A stretch of 64,000 bases of DNA from Planctomycetota bacterium. GTDB taxonomy: Bacteria; Planctomycetota; J058; JAJDCP01. This document shows positions 25,580 to 34,467 of the stretch, one piece after another. Positions within the stretch are counted from its first letter, which is position 1, and each line of letters begins with the position of its first letter. Location of the stretch: positions 1-64,000 of the forward strand of contig JAJDCP010000182.1 of NCBI GenBank assembly GCA_029260765.1. The letters run 5' to 3'. Both the position numbers and the translations under genes were made by a program. The notes below the pieces were generated by a model. That model made no database searches. It was not told where the DNA came from and saw only the letters and a list, made by a program, of their open reading frames with translations.

Positions 25580-25955
25580 GCAGACTGCGGCAAGGATTGC
25601 TGCTCCCGCCAGGATCGCATCTTCCTCCGCCGCTGGCAAACACCGATCCCGTCCGCAGACGGGCCGCAGCGAGCAGCCACAAAGATGCCCGCACCCATAG
25701 AGGGGCGGGCTGCTCACACCAACAAAGGGATCCTCCGGGTCGGAGCCAGCCCTACTCCGAGGTCGTACGCACGTGTCTGCCGGGGCACGGTTACACCCCC
25801 GTTACGGTCAACGTTACGGTGGAGCTTCGGAGCAGAATGGCGCGTCGACAGGACCCCCGCGTGGCTGCTATCCTCAAAAGGTCGAGCGGAATCCTGTCCG
25901 CCCGCTGGCCGCGGGATCGGATTCCTCAGTACAGACGCCCTACCCGGGAGCCCGC
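25580..25955. other. Intergenic region between kinase and GTPase genes
   Basis: This 376-base divergent gap carries the direct repeats at 25800-25820 and a related CGGTTAC at 25788-25794. It must hold both promoters. Clear -35/-10 pairs could not be picked with confidence. Part of it would be coding if the kinase started at GTG 25717. Confidence 0.4.
25800..25820. promoter_or_regulatory. Tandem CGTTACGGT repeats
   Basis: CGTTACGGT occurs at 25800-25808 and 25812-25820, a 12-base period, with a degenerate copy CGGTTAC at 25788-25794. The position between divergent kinase and GTPase genes fits a binding site for a shared regulator, which is inference. Confidence 0.4.
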
Positions 25956-27461
25956 GTGACTTTGAGCCCCTCGGCCGCCCAGACACCCGCAACGGTCCCC
26001 CAAGGCCCGCGCCGCTTCGTCTACCGGCAGACCCTGCGTCTTCCTCGCCTGGAGCCCCGCAGAGTCGGACGTCTGACCTGTCCGCACTGCTGGCAGCAGT
26101 TCGCGGTCGAAGATACTCTCTTCATCGCCCGCCACCATGACCTGGTCGGCGATGCTCTGCTCGGTGGCGAGGCTGCGCAACGCTTCCTGCCCTCGCGCTT
26201 CACCCCGACCGGAAATGCCCTCGATCCGGCCGGCATCGAGTGTCCTGACAGGGCCTGCCCCGGCTGCCACCTGCGTATCCCGCGCTGTCTCTACGAGCAG
26301 AGCACCGTCTTCCTGTCGATCGTCGGAGCGCCCGGCTGCGGAAAATCGTACTTCCTGACAGCGATGCTCTGGCAGCTGCGTCGCATGCTTCCCGAGCGCT
26401 GCGAGCTCTACTTCGGCGATGCAGACGCACGCACCAACCAGTGGTTCCACGAGTTTGAGCAGACCCTGTTCTTCGATCCGGAGTCGACCAGGCCTGTCGC
26501 CTTGCAGAAGACCGAAATGCAGGGGGACGCCTATGACCAGCTGATGCGCGACGGCATGCCTGTGCTTCTGCCCCGGCCATCGATCTTCACCTTGCAGCCC
26601 CGTCCCCAGCACCCTCTGCGCGCGCGGGCCGGTGGAGCGCTCAGCCGCAATCTGGTGCTCTACGACAATGCCGGCGAGCATTTCCAGCCGGGGATGGACA
26701 GCGCGGCGAATCCGGGTACCCAACATCTTCTCTGCTCCCAGGCGATCTTCTTCCTCTTCGACCCGACCCGCGAGCCCCGCTTCGCGCGCGCCTGCGGGCT
26801 GGCGTTGCCCGAGTTGGGGCCTGCGCCCTTGCGTCAGGATGTGCTGCTGACCGAGATTCTGGGACGCATCGCCCAATCACGAGGCCTGGATGGCGGGCGC
26901 TGCGAGCTGCCCTTGATCATTGTCGGGACCAAATGCGACCTGTGGGGACAGAGCCTGGGCTGTCCGCTGCCTGAGGCACCCTTTGTCCATTCGAGTGAGC
27001 ACGGCATCGACGGCCTGGATCTGGACATTCTTGCCCAGGCGGGCCTGTGCTTCCGCCACCAACTCCTGCAGAGCTGCCCCGAGCTGATCAGCGCAGCCGA
27101 GGGATTCTCGCGCCACGTCTTCTATCTGCCCGTCAGCGCTCTGGGTCACGCCCCGCAGACGGCTGCGGACGGGGCCGCTCGCGTGCGTCCTTGTGACATC
27201 CGGCCGCTCTGGCCGGCGATGCCGATGCTCTACCTGTTTGCCCAGCTGGCATTTCTGCCCCACGTCGAGAGCCCGCAGAAGATGCCCTCCGGGGTGCGGG
27301 TCCACGCAGATACTGATGGGCTGCGGGTCGAGCTACCCGACGGCCGGCAACACCGCCTGCCGCGCAGCTTTGCAGGCCGAAGCCTGCGCTGTCCCGAGAG
27401 CGGGCAGCCGTTTGTGCTGCCCAGTCTCCCCAGGAGCGATCTGGCCGAGGAGGAGCGCTGA
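25956..27461 (+). CDS. Zinc-ribbon P-loop GTPase of the DO-GTPase type
   Basis: The 501-residue protein starts at GTG 25956 with GGGAG 6 bases upstream. Longer starts have no ribosome binding site. A split zinc site (CPHC ~residue 41, CPGC ~100) precedes a Ras-like NTPase core: GAPGCGKSY (P-loop, ~124-132), LVLYDNAGE (G3 equivalent, ~233-241) and VGTKCD (G4, ~322-327), the TKxD specifying guanine. It matches my memory of the 'double-GTPase' (DO-GTPase2) proteins that are encoded with GAP1-domain proteins, as here. The stop overlaps the GAP1 start by one base. Probably a cytoplasmic switch for the membrane proteins encoded next to it. Confidence 0.8.
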   Translation: MTLSPSAAQTPATVPQGPRRFVYRQTLRLPRLEPRRVGRLTCPHCWQQFAVEDTLFIARHHDLVGDALLGGEAAQRFLPSRFTPTGNALDPAGIECPDRACPGCHLRIPRCLYEQSTVFLSIVGAPGCGKSYFLTAMLWQLRRMLPERCELYFGDADARTNQWFHEFEQTLFFDPESTRPVALQKTEMQGDAYDQLMRDGMPVLLPRPSIFTLQPRPQHPLRARAGGALSRNLVLYDNAGEHFQPGMDSAANPGTQHLLCSQAIFFLFDPTREPRFARACGLALPELGPAPLRQDVLLTEILGRIAQSRGLDGGRCELPLIIVGTKCDLWGQSLGCPLPEAPFVHSSEHGIDGLDLDILAQAGLCFRHQLLQSCPELISAAEGFSRHVFYLPVSALGHAPQTAADGAARVRPCDIRPLWPAMPMLYLFAQLAFLPHVESPQKMPSGVRVHADTDGLRVELPDGRQHRLPRSFAGRSLRCPESGQPFVLPSLPRSDLAEEER

Positions 27462-29803
27462 TGGCCCGCGAGCTGGTCTATACCTCTGCCCCTGCCGGGC
27501 TGCGACCAGGCAGCCGGGGATACTGCACGGTCGCCCACACCCGCGGGCTGGCCCCGCGGGTGATCGAGCGGCTCGAGGGTATGAGCGGTTACCGGCCGGC
27601 ATTTCCTGCTGGAGACCCGCGCGCCGCTCGCAATCCGGTGTCGTGGAGCCACGCACTGCTGCAGCTGGACGGACGACGCTGCAGCGTGTTGTCGCGGGTC
27701 GGCGCCTGCGGAACCGACTACAGCGGGCGCAGCAACAAGCTCGCCCACCATCTCCTGCTCAGCGCCGATGAAAGGCCCAAAGCGGGTCCTGCCTGGCTAC
27801 TGAGCCAACCTGGTCTGATGCGCGACTCCTGGCAGGCCGAGCCGCAGCTGCTCGACAATGCGCGCACGCTGCCCCAGGGCGTGCTGCACCCAGGGATACC
27901 ACGCAGCTGGCAAGCGCTCACCGGCGATGCGGGCTGGGCAGGTGTGCTGGCAGAGAGCTTTGCTGGAGCGTGTCCACGCCCGGCATTCTTGATCTTCGAG
28001 CCCGGCATCGACCTGCTGCCTCTGTTCGTCGAGGCCAGCGCTCTGCTGCCCGCGGATCAGCGCTGGCAGGTGACCTTCAGCACCTACCTGCATACGCTTC
28101 CATCCGAAGGCGGCTGCCTCTGGCGGGGCTGTCTGAGCGACGCGCCGGTGCTCAAGGCGGCGCGCCGTAGCGCCGATCCCCTGGTGATCGACCTGCGCTT
28201 GCGCGAGCAGTTGGGGCGCGCTCCCGACGGCCCCTGCGTGCGCGCTGCCCGGCACGGAGCGCAGGTTCCGCCTCGCCCAGCGATGCCCAGGCCGGCAGTG
28301 GCAAAGGCGCCGCAGCCGGTTCAGCCCACCGTGCGCACCTCCCGGGTTGCCCTGAAGCCGGCGGCGACCGCGGAGCGCGGGGGTTTTCCCGTGCCCGTTG
28401 CCGTGCTGGTGGGCGCATTGTTGCTGGTGGTGATCGCCTTCTTTCTGTCGCACCGTGGCAGCCGCGCCCGCATCCGCGCCCTGGAGAGCGAGCTGGCCGA
28501 CGCTTTGCGGGCCCCGGCCGAGGAGCAGCCGCGCGATGCGATCGAGCTGCGCTTGCTCGAGTCCCGGGTCGAGGCGGCGGACTTGCGACTCGCGACCGCC
28601 CAGGCTGAGGTCAGGGACCTGCAGAGCCGGTTGGACCACAACGAGCTGCTGCTGCGGCAGAAGCAGGACGAGCTGGCGCGCTTGCTGGTCTCCGGAGCGC
28701 CTGCCGAGGCCGCGGTCGCCACCAGCCTCCCCGAGGTCGGGCCCGATACCGGGGCCGCGGTCACTCCGCAAGCGGTGCCTGCCGAGAGCCTCGCGTTCGC
28801 CCGGCGCTTTGCGATCGAGCTGGGATTGCTTCCCGAGGCTGTGCCGCGTCAGACCTTGACGCTGGAGCTGTTTGAGGCCCCTGGCCCGGATGCCGGGCTG
28901 CGCATGCTCTGGCGCGCCGGCCACGGTCTCGACCTGCAAGCCCGCGCGTCGGCCAGTGGTTGGGAGCTGGGTTCGGCGGCCCTGCTGCAGATGGACCTGC
29001 CCGAGCTTTCTGTGGGCCTCAGCCCCGAGGGACTGGTGGTGCAGGCGGCGGCGCAACTCAGCGAAGAGCGTTGGCGCAGCGTGCGTCAGGCCATCCAGGG
29101 CATCGAGGTGCTCGACGCGCTCGGCAGTCTGCAGAGTTTGTTCCAGCCTCTACCCGTCAGAGTGTTACCCGTGGCGGTCGAGCCCGATCAGGGGGGAGCC
29201 AGTTTGCAGATCGGTCTGCCGTGGGCGGACGCGCAGCTGGTCCACAGCCGGGCGTTGTCGCTGCGGGTGGCTTCCTTGCCGGGGAATCTGTCGCTGCGGG
29301 TCGACGCGCGCGCGTTGCAGGAGGGCCGCCTGGAGCTGGAGGCGGTCTTCTTGCGGCGGCGCTTTGTCCAGCTGTCGGAGCGCCTGCAGGCTTGCCTGGA
29401 GGCGTTGCCGCAGCAGCTGCGCCAACACTACCGCGTCTTCCGCATCTGGCTGGAGACAGAGATGCTGGCCATCGGCGCGCTGGCCGATGGCCTGTTGGAT
29501 GTATGTGCGCCCCCCTACCAGCTCGAGCACGTGCCGCAGGCCTGCGAAACGCTGCGCCCTCTGCTGACCCGCTTGCACAGCCCAAGCGCTCAACTGGGCG
29601 CCTTCCTGCCGAAGGAGAGCAGCGATCCCGGCGTCGAGGCGGAGCGCGCGCGCCTGTGGCTTGGGGAGCTGACCGACTGTCTGGCGGAGTTCCGCAACTG
29701 GGACAAGCCGCGCCGGCCCTCCAGCTGGGAACGGCTCGAACTGGAGGTGCGCTGCGGGGGCGCACTCCTGCAGCGCTTGCAGCTCAAGTTCGACGGTGAG
29801 TGA
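27461..29803 (+). CDS. GTPase-associated protein (GAP1-N2/GAP1-M-like) with a membrane anchor
   Basis: The 780-residue protein opens with the GAP1-N2-type signature: ELVYTSAPAGLRPGSRGYCT, LEGMSGYRPAF, NPVSWSHALLQLDGRRCSVL and SGRSNKLAHHLLL. The following segment TFSTYLHTLPSEGGCLWRG resembles GAP1-M. A Pro-rich linker, a single TM (~307-331, VAVLVGALLLVVIAFFLS) and a long coiled coil (~335-405) follow, then a ~370-residue C-terminal domain of alternating strands and helices that would lie outside the cytoplasm if the N-terminus is inside. I infer that the N-terminal part binds the GTPase encoded upstream (overlap TGATG), coupling nucleotide state to an extracytoplasmic domain. Family call is from memory of motifs. 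Confidence 0.78.
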   Translation: MARELVYTSAPAGLRPGSRGYCTVAHTRGLAPRVIERLEGMSGYRPAFPAGDPRAARNPVSWSHALLQLDGRRCSVLSRVGACGTDYSGRSNKLAHHLLLSADERPKAGPAWLLSQPGLMRDSWQAEPQLLDNARTLPQGVLHPGIPRSWQALTGDAGWAGVLAESFAGACPRPAFLIFEPGIDLLPLFVEASALLPADQRWQVTFSTYLHTLPSEGGCLWRGCLSDAPVLKAARRSADPLVIDLRLREQLGRAPDGPCVRAARHGAQVPPRPAMPRPAVAKAPQPVQPTVRTSRVALKPAATAERGGFPVPVAVLVGALLLVVIAFFLSHRGSRARIRALESELADALRAPAEEQPRDAIELRLLESRVEAADLRLATAQAEVRDLQSRLDHNELLLRQKQDELARLLVSGAPAEAAVATSLPEVGPDTGAAVTPQAVPAESLAFARRFAIELGLLPEAVPRQTLTLELFEAPGPDAGLRMLWRAGHGLDLQARASASGWELGSAALLQMDLPELSVGLSPEGLVVQAAAQLSEERWRSVRQAIQGIEVLDALGSLQSLFQPLPVRVLPVAVEPDQGGASLQIGLPWADAQLVHSRALSLRVASLPGNLSLRVDARALQEGRLELEAVFLRRRFVQLSERLQACLEALPQQLRQHYRVFRIWLETEMLAIGALADGLLDVCAPPYQLEHVPQACETLRPLLTRLHSPSAQLGAFLPKESSDPGVEAERARLWLGELTDCLAEFRNWDKPRRPSSWERLELEVRCGGALLQRLQLKFDGE

Positions 29804-29814
29804 GGGAGGCACAC

Positions 29815-32784
29815 TTGCTAAAGGAACAACGCCTGTTCGAACGCCTGCACCGCTGTCTGCGCAGCGCTTTTCCAGAGCCGGAGCCCGAGCTCGCGGAGCA
29901 GCTGGCGCGCCTGTGCGAAGAAACCAACCGACGACTCGAACAGTGCAGCGCCCTGTTGGCTCGCGGCCTGCGCAGCGAAGCACTCCACCAAGCGCAGGCC
30001 GAGCCCCCCCTGCTGCCTCTGTGTCATAAGCTCTCCAGCGCCGGAGTGGTGCGTTGGCAGGAGCTGTGTCTGACGCACGAGCTGCCGGTGCCGGGTCTGC
30101 CGGCCCCCGAGCTGGTCGAGTTGCTCCACGTGGCCGTCCAGGCGGCTGGTACGGGGGAGCTGCCCGCGCTGCAGCGGCTCTACCGGCGTGCCTGTCTGAT
30201 CGGTCATCTGCGCGAGCGCCTGGCGGTGCTGCGCCGGATCCGTCAGCTCGAACCGAAGAACCCGCATTGGAGCGAGGACCTCCGCGCGCTGGAGGCCTAC
30301 CGTTTCGAGCTTATGCGGAAGAGCTTCGCGCAGGCCCGACAGCGTGAGGATGCCGCCGCCGCCGAGCGCCTGTGGCGGGAGCTGGTCGACAGCCCCTGGC
30401 TGCAACCTCCCCCGCCCGCGATGCGGCAGAGCTTCGAGCAGGGCAGCCGGGAGCTGCGTCAGCAGCGCCTGGCAGGCGAAGGAACCGCACTGGCAGGCCA
30501 GATCGCGCGGGCGTATAGCAGCCTCAGCTACGAAGAGCTGGGGCTGAGCCTTGCGCGTTGGGCAGCGCTCGAGGCGCAACCCGACTTCAGCTCGGGCAGG
30601 ACTCTCGCTGAACAGGTCGAAGAAGCACGCGACTGGCACGCGGAGCAGACCGCCCGACGCAAGGCAGAGAGCGACTTCAAACGGGCGCTGGTGGCGCTCG
30701 AAGAGCAACTCCACGCCGCGCAGTCGCCCGCAACTCTGGCGCGTGCGCTGGCAGCGGCACGAGCGTGCAGTCCCGAGCTGCCCGTAGAGGTCGAGCGGCA
30801 CGCCGAGCTGCGTCTGGCAGAGTTGCAGCGCAGCCGGCGGCGGCGGTTGCTGCTGAAAGTTGCCGCCGCGGTCTGTCTGCTGCTGCTGCTCGCGGGCGGG
30901 GCCTACGCGGTCGTGCAAGAGCTGGGCCTGGCGAGGCAACGCAGTGAAGGGCTGCGGCAACTGCGCACGGAGGTCGCGGCAGAGCGCTGGCAGGCTGCCG
31001 ACGGGTTGCTCCGAAGCTTGCTGCAGACGCACCCCAGCCTGCAACGTGATCCCGAGTGCGCGCGCCTGGAGGGACAGGTGCAGCGTGCCTTGCAGGAGAG
31101 CAGGCTGCGGCAGCAGATGTGCGCGCAGCACCTCGACCAGTTGCAGGCGATGGAGGCCGTGGGCTTCCAGCCCCTCCGGCGTGCGGAGAGGCTGCTCGAA
31201 GATGCCGGTTCTCTGGTGGGCACTGATGCCGTCCTGCAACGCCGAGTGCGCAGCCTGTCCAGCGCTGTGCAGACAGCCCGCGAACGAGCCCATCAGGCGG
31301 TAGACAGCGAGCTCGAGCTGTTGTTGGCTGAGGTCGAGGCCGGCTTGCAGGCGGTCGAGGCACCGGGAGGCAGGCTGCAGGCGGACGTGTGCGGAGCGGC
31401 ACTGGAGCGCCTGGCCACCAGGTTGGGCGCCGCCGCGGCTTTGAGCGAAGCCAGCCCCGCGCTGCGGGCGCCGCTGCCGGGACTGCGCCAGCGGCTGAGC
31501 GCGCAGCAGGAAGCCCTGCAAGGGGATCTGCGCCGCATCACTGAGCGGCGGGCAGAGCTCCAGGCTCTCTATCACAGCCTGCCCGACCTGGCCGCCTGGG
31601 GGGACGCGGTGCGCGCCGCCGCACAGCGTCTCGACCTCAGCGCAGGAACCGCCAGCCAGATCGCAGTGCTTGCCGATGACCTGCCCTTCTACCAGGCGTT
31701 GCCGCAGCCCGAGCCCGTGTGGCGCTTGTTCGCGGGTACACCGGACCCGCAACTGGTTGACGAGCTGCTGGCGGATCTGCCCGCCGATGCCCGGGCAGCA
31801 CGAGGCAGCCTGGCGATGCTCGCGCAGATCCTGGCGCAACACAGCGCGCTGCGCGCGGCGTTGGGGGAGGTCTACCGGCTGGGGGATGTCGACCTGTACG
31901 CGCGCCTGCGTCGCTGCAGCAACCGGCCGCCGGAGGGGGATCCGCAGCTCTGGTACTTCCTCGAGCCCCCCGAATTGACCTTGGAAGCCGCAGGCGTCAG
32001 CAGCTTTCGGGGCCAGATGTACGACCGCAATTTCAGCCTGATCAGCCAGAGCTTCCAACACGACACGCCCCGCATCGAGTCGGCCCTGGTGCCGCACGCC
32101 GCGTTTCTGCAGGGAGCCTTGCAACGCCTGCGAGACTGCCGCGAGCCCGCGGCCCAGCTGTGGCAGGAGTTGCAGTCCGTGGCGTTGGACCGCGATCTGG
32201 AGCCGGTGGTCGCGCTGGTGTTTGCGCGCCGGCTGCTCGCGCCTCTGGCGGGCCTCGACGAACCGTTGCTGGCGGGCTTCGCCGAGCTCGAGTCCGAATG
32301 GGAGCGTTTCAGCGCGCCGGTGCTCTGGCTGGCCGGAGATGCGGGCAGCTTCGAAGCCGGTAAGAGCCGGCGGGCCGCGTTGGACGCCCTGCCCGAGCTA
32401 GGGCCCGAGCTCGCGGCCTGGCAGCTCCGTGAGCGCCTGGTCCAGGCATCCTTGAGCCGGCAGCTGCGTTGCGTCGGTCAGGTGCGCGCGGTTCCCCAGG
32501 GCAGCGTCTTCGAGGTGCAGGGAGCGCCCCAGGAGCTCTGGCTGCTGCGGCAAGATGCCGTATTTGTGGCGGCCGTAAGGGAGGGCGACCACTGGCAGCC
32601 CCAAAAGGGGGTGCTCTTCCGCGAAGGCGAGCCGCTGTTCGCGCCCAGTGACCGCGTCAGCACGCGGGACCTGCTGCGCGAGCTGGTGGGAGCGAGCGGG
32701 CTGAGCCCCGAGCAATTCGCCGGGTGGCAGGCCTGGCCGCCGCTCTGGCCGGAAAACGCGCGCGGCTTGGCGGGCGGGTTGTAG
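29815..32784 (+). CDS. Large single-pass coiled-coil protein of the GTPase operon
   Basis: I do not recognise this 989-residue protein. I prefer TTG 29815, with GGGAGG 6 bases upstream, over GTG 29800, which overlaps the previous stop. It is nearly all helical: an N-terminal region (1-340) rich in Leu/Ala/Glu, a TM at ~345-365 (LLLKVAAAVCLLLLLAGGAY), long coiled coils to ~600 and a mixed C-terminal domain whose end has beta-like segments (GSVFEVQGAPQELWLLRQDA). Its TM and size match the preceding GAP1 protein in topology, so a membrane complex of the two is plausible. Third gene of the operon. Confidence 0.7.
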   Translation: MLKEQRLFERLHRCLRSAFPEPEPELAEQLARLCEETNRRLEQCSALLARGLRSEALHQAQAEPPLLPLCHKLSSAGVVRWQELCLTHELPVPGLPAPELVELLHVAVQAAGTGELPALQRLYRRACLIGHLRERLAVLRRIRQLEPKNPHWSEDLRALEAYRFELMRKSFAQARQREDAAAAERLWRELVDSPWLQPPPPAMRQSFEQGSRELRQQRLAGEGTALAGQIARAYSSLSYEELGLSLARWAALEAQPDFSSGRTLAEQVEEARDWHAEQTARRKAESDFKRALVALEEQLHAAQSPATLARALAAARACSPELPVEVERHAELRLAELQRSRRRRLLLKVAAAVCLLLLLAGGAYAVVQELGLARQRSEGLRQLRTEVAAERWQAADGLLRSLLQTHPSLQRDPECARLEGQVQRALQESRLRQQMCAQHLDQLQAMEAVGFQPLRRAERLLEDAGSLVGTDAVLQRRVRSLSSAVQTARERAHQAVDSELELLLAEVEAGLQAVEAPGGRLQADVCGAALERLATRLGAAAALSEASPALRAPLPGLRQRLSAQQEALQGDLRRITERRAELQALYHSLPDLAAWGDAVRAAAQRLDLSAGTASQIAVLADDLPFYQALPQPEPVWRLFAGTPDPQLVDELLADLPADARAARGSLAMLAQILAQHSALRAALGEVYRLGDVDLYARLRRCSNRPPEGDPQLWYFLEPPELTLEAAGVSSFRGQMYDRNFSLISQSFQHDTPRIESALVPHAAFLQGALQRLRDCREPAAQLWQELQSVALDRDLEPVVALVFARRLLAPLAGLDEPLLAGFAELESEWERFSAPVLWLAGDAGSFEAGKSRRAALDALPELGPELAAWQLRERLVQASLSRQLRCVGQVRAVPQGSVFEVQGAPQELWLLRQDAVFVAAVREGDHWQPQKGVLFREGEPLFAPSDRVSTRDLLRELVGASGLSPEQFAGWQAWPPLWPENARGLAGGL

Positions 32785-32892
32785 CCAGGGGCGTGCAACC
32801 TCGGCCTTCGGATTCGGGGCCACGGGCAAGGCGTCGGCCGATGGGGCGTGATGGATTCTCGGGCTACAACCCCGGCACGGACCGGGCAATCC

Positions 32893-33345
32893 TCAGCCCC
32901 GAGGGCTCATGCCGACCGCGTCCACCTTCTCCTGGGCCACACCAGCCCGCTTGAACAGGTGACCGAAGGGAAGCGCCCACAGGTCGCCGACGATGAAGGC
33001 AATGAAGATTCCCAGGTTGAGCAGGGCATAGTCCGGATAGGTGCCCGCCACCAACATTGGCAAAGCGCCGCCTACGAGCCAGATGGCCTTGTAGACCAAC
33101 TGCAGCAGCAGAACTGGTGCAAATTTCAGCGGAGCCCGCATCCCCAACGCCGACAGGACCGCAAAAGCGAGGTAGACGCTCGCCGCAGTGCTGAAGACGA
33201 TGGGGTCCTGCGGCGGCAGGGAGAACGTCTTCTCTGCCCACGCGGGCGCCAGAAGGTTGCCGAGGCCGAAAGAGCCAGCCACGACAATGGTACAGCCGTA
33301 CATTACCCGCAGGCGCCACTCAGTGCGGACGAGGTCGTCGCTCAT
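32893..33345 (-). CDS. Small four-helix membrane protein
   Basis: The 150-residue product has four hydrophobic segments (about residues 16-34, 50-70, 74-98 and 106-125) and basic ends, typical of an uncharacterised DoxX/DUF-type membrane protein. GCTIVVAGSFGLGNLLAP begins helix 1 and LGIFIAFIVGDLWALPFGHLF ends the last. AAGGA lies 6 bases before the ATG. It is convergent with the GTPase operon and divergent from the phosphatase gene. Function unknown. Confidence 0.65.
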   Translation of the reverse strand: MSDDLVRTEWRLRVMYGCTIVVAGSFGLGNLLAPAWAEKTFSLPPQDPIVFSTAASVYLAFAVLSALGMRAPLKFAPVLLLQLVYKAIWLVGGALPMLVAGTYPDYALLNLGIFIAFIVGDLWALPFGHLFKRAGVAQEKVDAVGMSPRG

Positions 33346-33584
33346 GGCAATTCCTTTCGTGTTGTATTCTTGACAGTGAAAACCTATCAGATTGGGGCTG
33401 TTCTCGCAAAGGCCAGGGGCTAGGATATCGTGGTGCCGGGGTCGGTGACCACAACGGGGCGCGCCGGGCCCCTGCCGGCTTCGCTGGCCATTGCTCGTAT
33501 CACGGCTCGCTTCGCTCTCACCCTTGCGGTTGTGTTTTTACTCGTCATCGGAATCCTGGTCTTGGAGAGAGAGAAGAGCCTGGA

Positions 33585-34295
33585 GTGAAGTCCATCTTCG
33601 ACAAAATCACAGAGCGGCTGCTCTCCTTTTTCGGGCTGGACCTTGATCTTACGCTCGATATGGCGGGGCAGCCGTTCCATCGCATCACAGACACGCTCTA
33701 TCTCGGCTCTCGGCCTGATCCGCAGGCAGTGAGCACGCTGAAGGAGGCGGGGATCACCCACGTCGTCAGCTGTTTGAGCGCGTCGGACCGCCAGAAGGTC
33801 GCCTTCCTCCAGCGGGACTTCCGTGCACAGTTCCTCGCCGTCAACGACGGCATCCACGAGGACATCGCGTCGACGTTTCCGGAGTTCTTCGACTTCGCTC
33901 TGTCTGCGCGAAAGGAGCCGTCAGCGCGGCTGCTCGTGCACTGTGAGGCTGGTGTGAGCCGTTCGGCGACGCTGGTGACGGCGCTGTTGATGAAGACGGA
34001 GGGGCTGCGGTTCTTCGAGGTCTTCGGTCGGGTCAGGGAGCAGAGAGCGCATGTCCTCCCCAACATCGGCTTTGCCTCGCAACTTCAGCGCTTCGAGCAC
34101 GAGCGCCACCCCGAGTCGCGTGTTGATGGCGCGCTCTCCTCCCTGGCGCGGTATCTTTGTGAGATCTGCAACGCTCCTGTCGACGCGGGGCTCCTGCAGA
34201 CCATGCTGGAGCGGAACGACTACGACGCCTTCAAAGCGCTCCAGGCGATCTTTGGTGAGGAGATCCCGAGGGTGGTTCAGGGCGTGCGGCTGTGA
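33585..34295 (+). CDS. Dual-specificity protein phosphatase-like protein
   Basis: The 236-residue protein has a eukaryotic-like DSP domain (~30-175): ITDTLYLGSRPDP, ITHVVSCLS, the general-acid region VNDGIHEDI and the Cys-loop HCEAGVSRSATL (HCxxGxxR, catalytic Cys and Arg intact). The ~60-residue C-terminal extension (RYLCEICNAPVDAGLLQTMLERNDYDAF) has two CxxC-spaced Cys and resembles no family I know. It should dephosphorylate Tyr or Ser/Thr residues in the cytoplasm. It starts at a GTG with GAGAGAG upstream. Such genes are sporadic in bacteria, and this one lies at the edge of a mosaic region. Confidence 0.78.
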   Translation: MKSIFDKITERLLSFFGLDLDLTLDMAGQPFHRITDTLYLGSRPDPQAVSTLKEAGITHVVSCLSASDRQKVAFLQRDFRAQFLAVNDGIHEDIASTFPEFFDFALSARKEPSARLLVHCEAGVSRSATLVTALLMKTEGLRFFEVFGRVREQRAHVLPNIGFASQLQRFEHERHPESRVDGALSSLARYLCEICNAPVDAGLLQTMLERNDYDAFKALQAIFGEEIPRVVQGVRL

Positions 34296-34467
34296 GGGGG
34301 GATCCACCCGGGGCGTTGTGCGTCGGCCTGAGTGGTGAGGCGTGTCTCATGTCGTGACGGCCTGGGGTTGTGGAGCGAGGCCCCGGCCGCGCAGCGAGGA
34401 GAGCGCCAGGAGGTCACTGAGCTGGGGCTGCTGGCGAGCCGACGCCCTTCCTGGTAGCCTTTTAGGT

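Noticed and set aside
24083..26140. A 685-codon plus-strand frame
   Set aside because: It is antisense to the protein kinase and then crosses the control region and the start of the GTPase gene in the wrong frame.
29818..32124. A 768-codon minus-strand frame
   Set aside because: It mirrors the third gene of the GTPase operon, which has a ribosome binding site, a TM and coiled-coil order. The antisense product has none.
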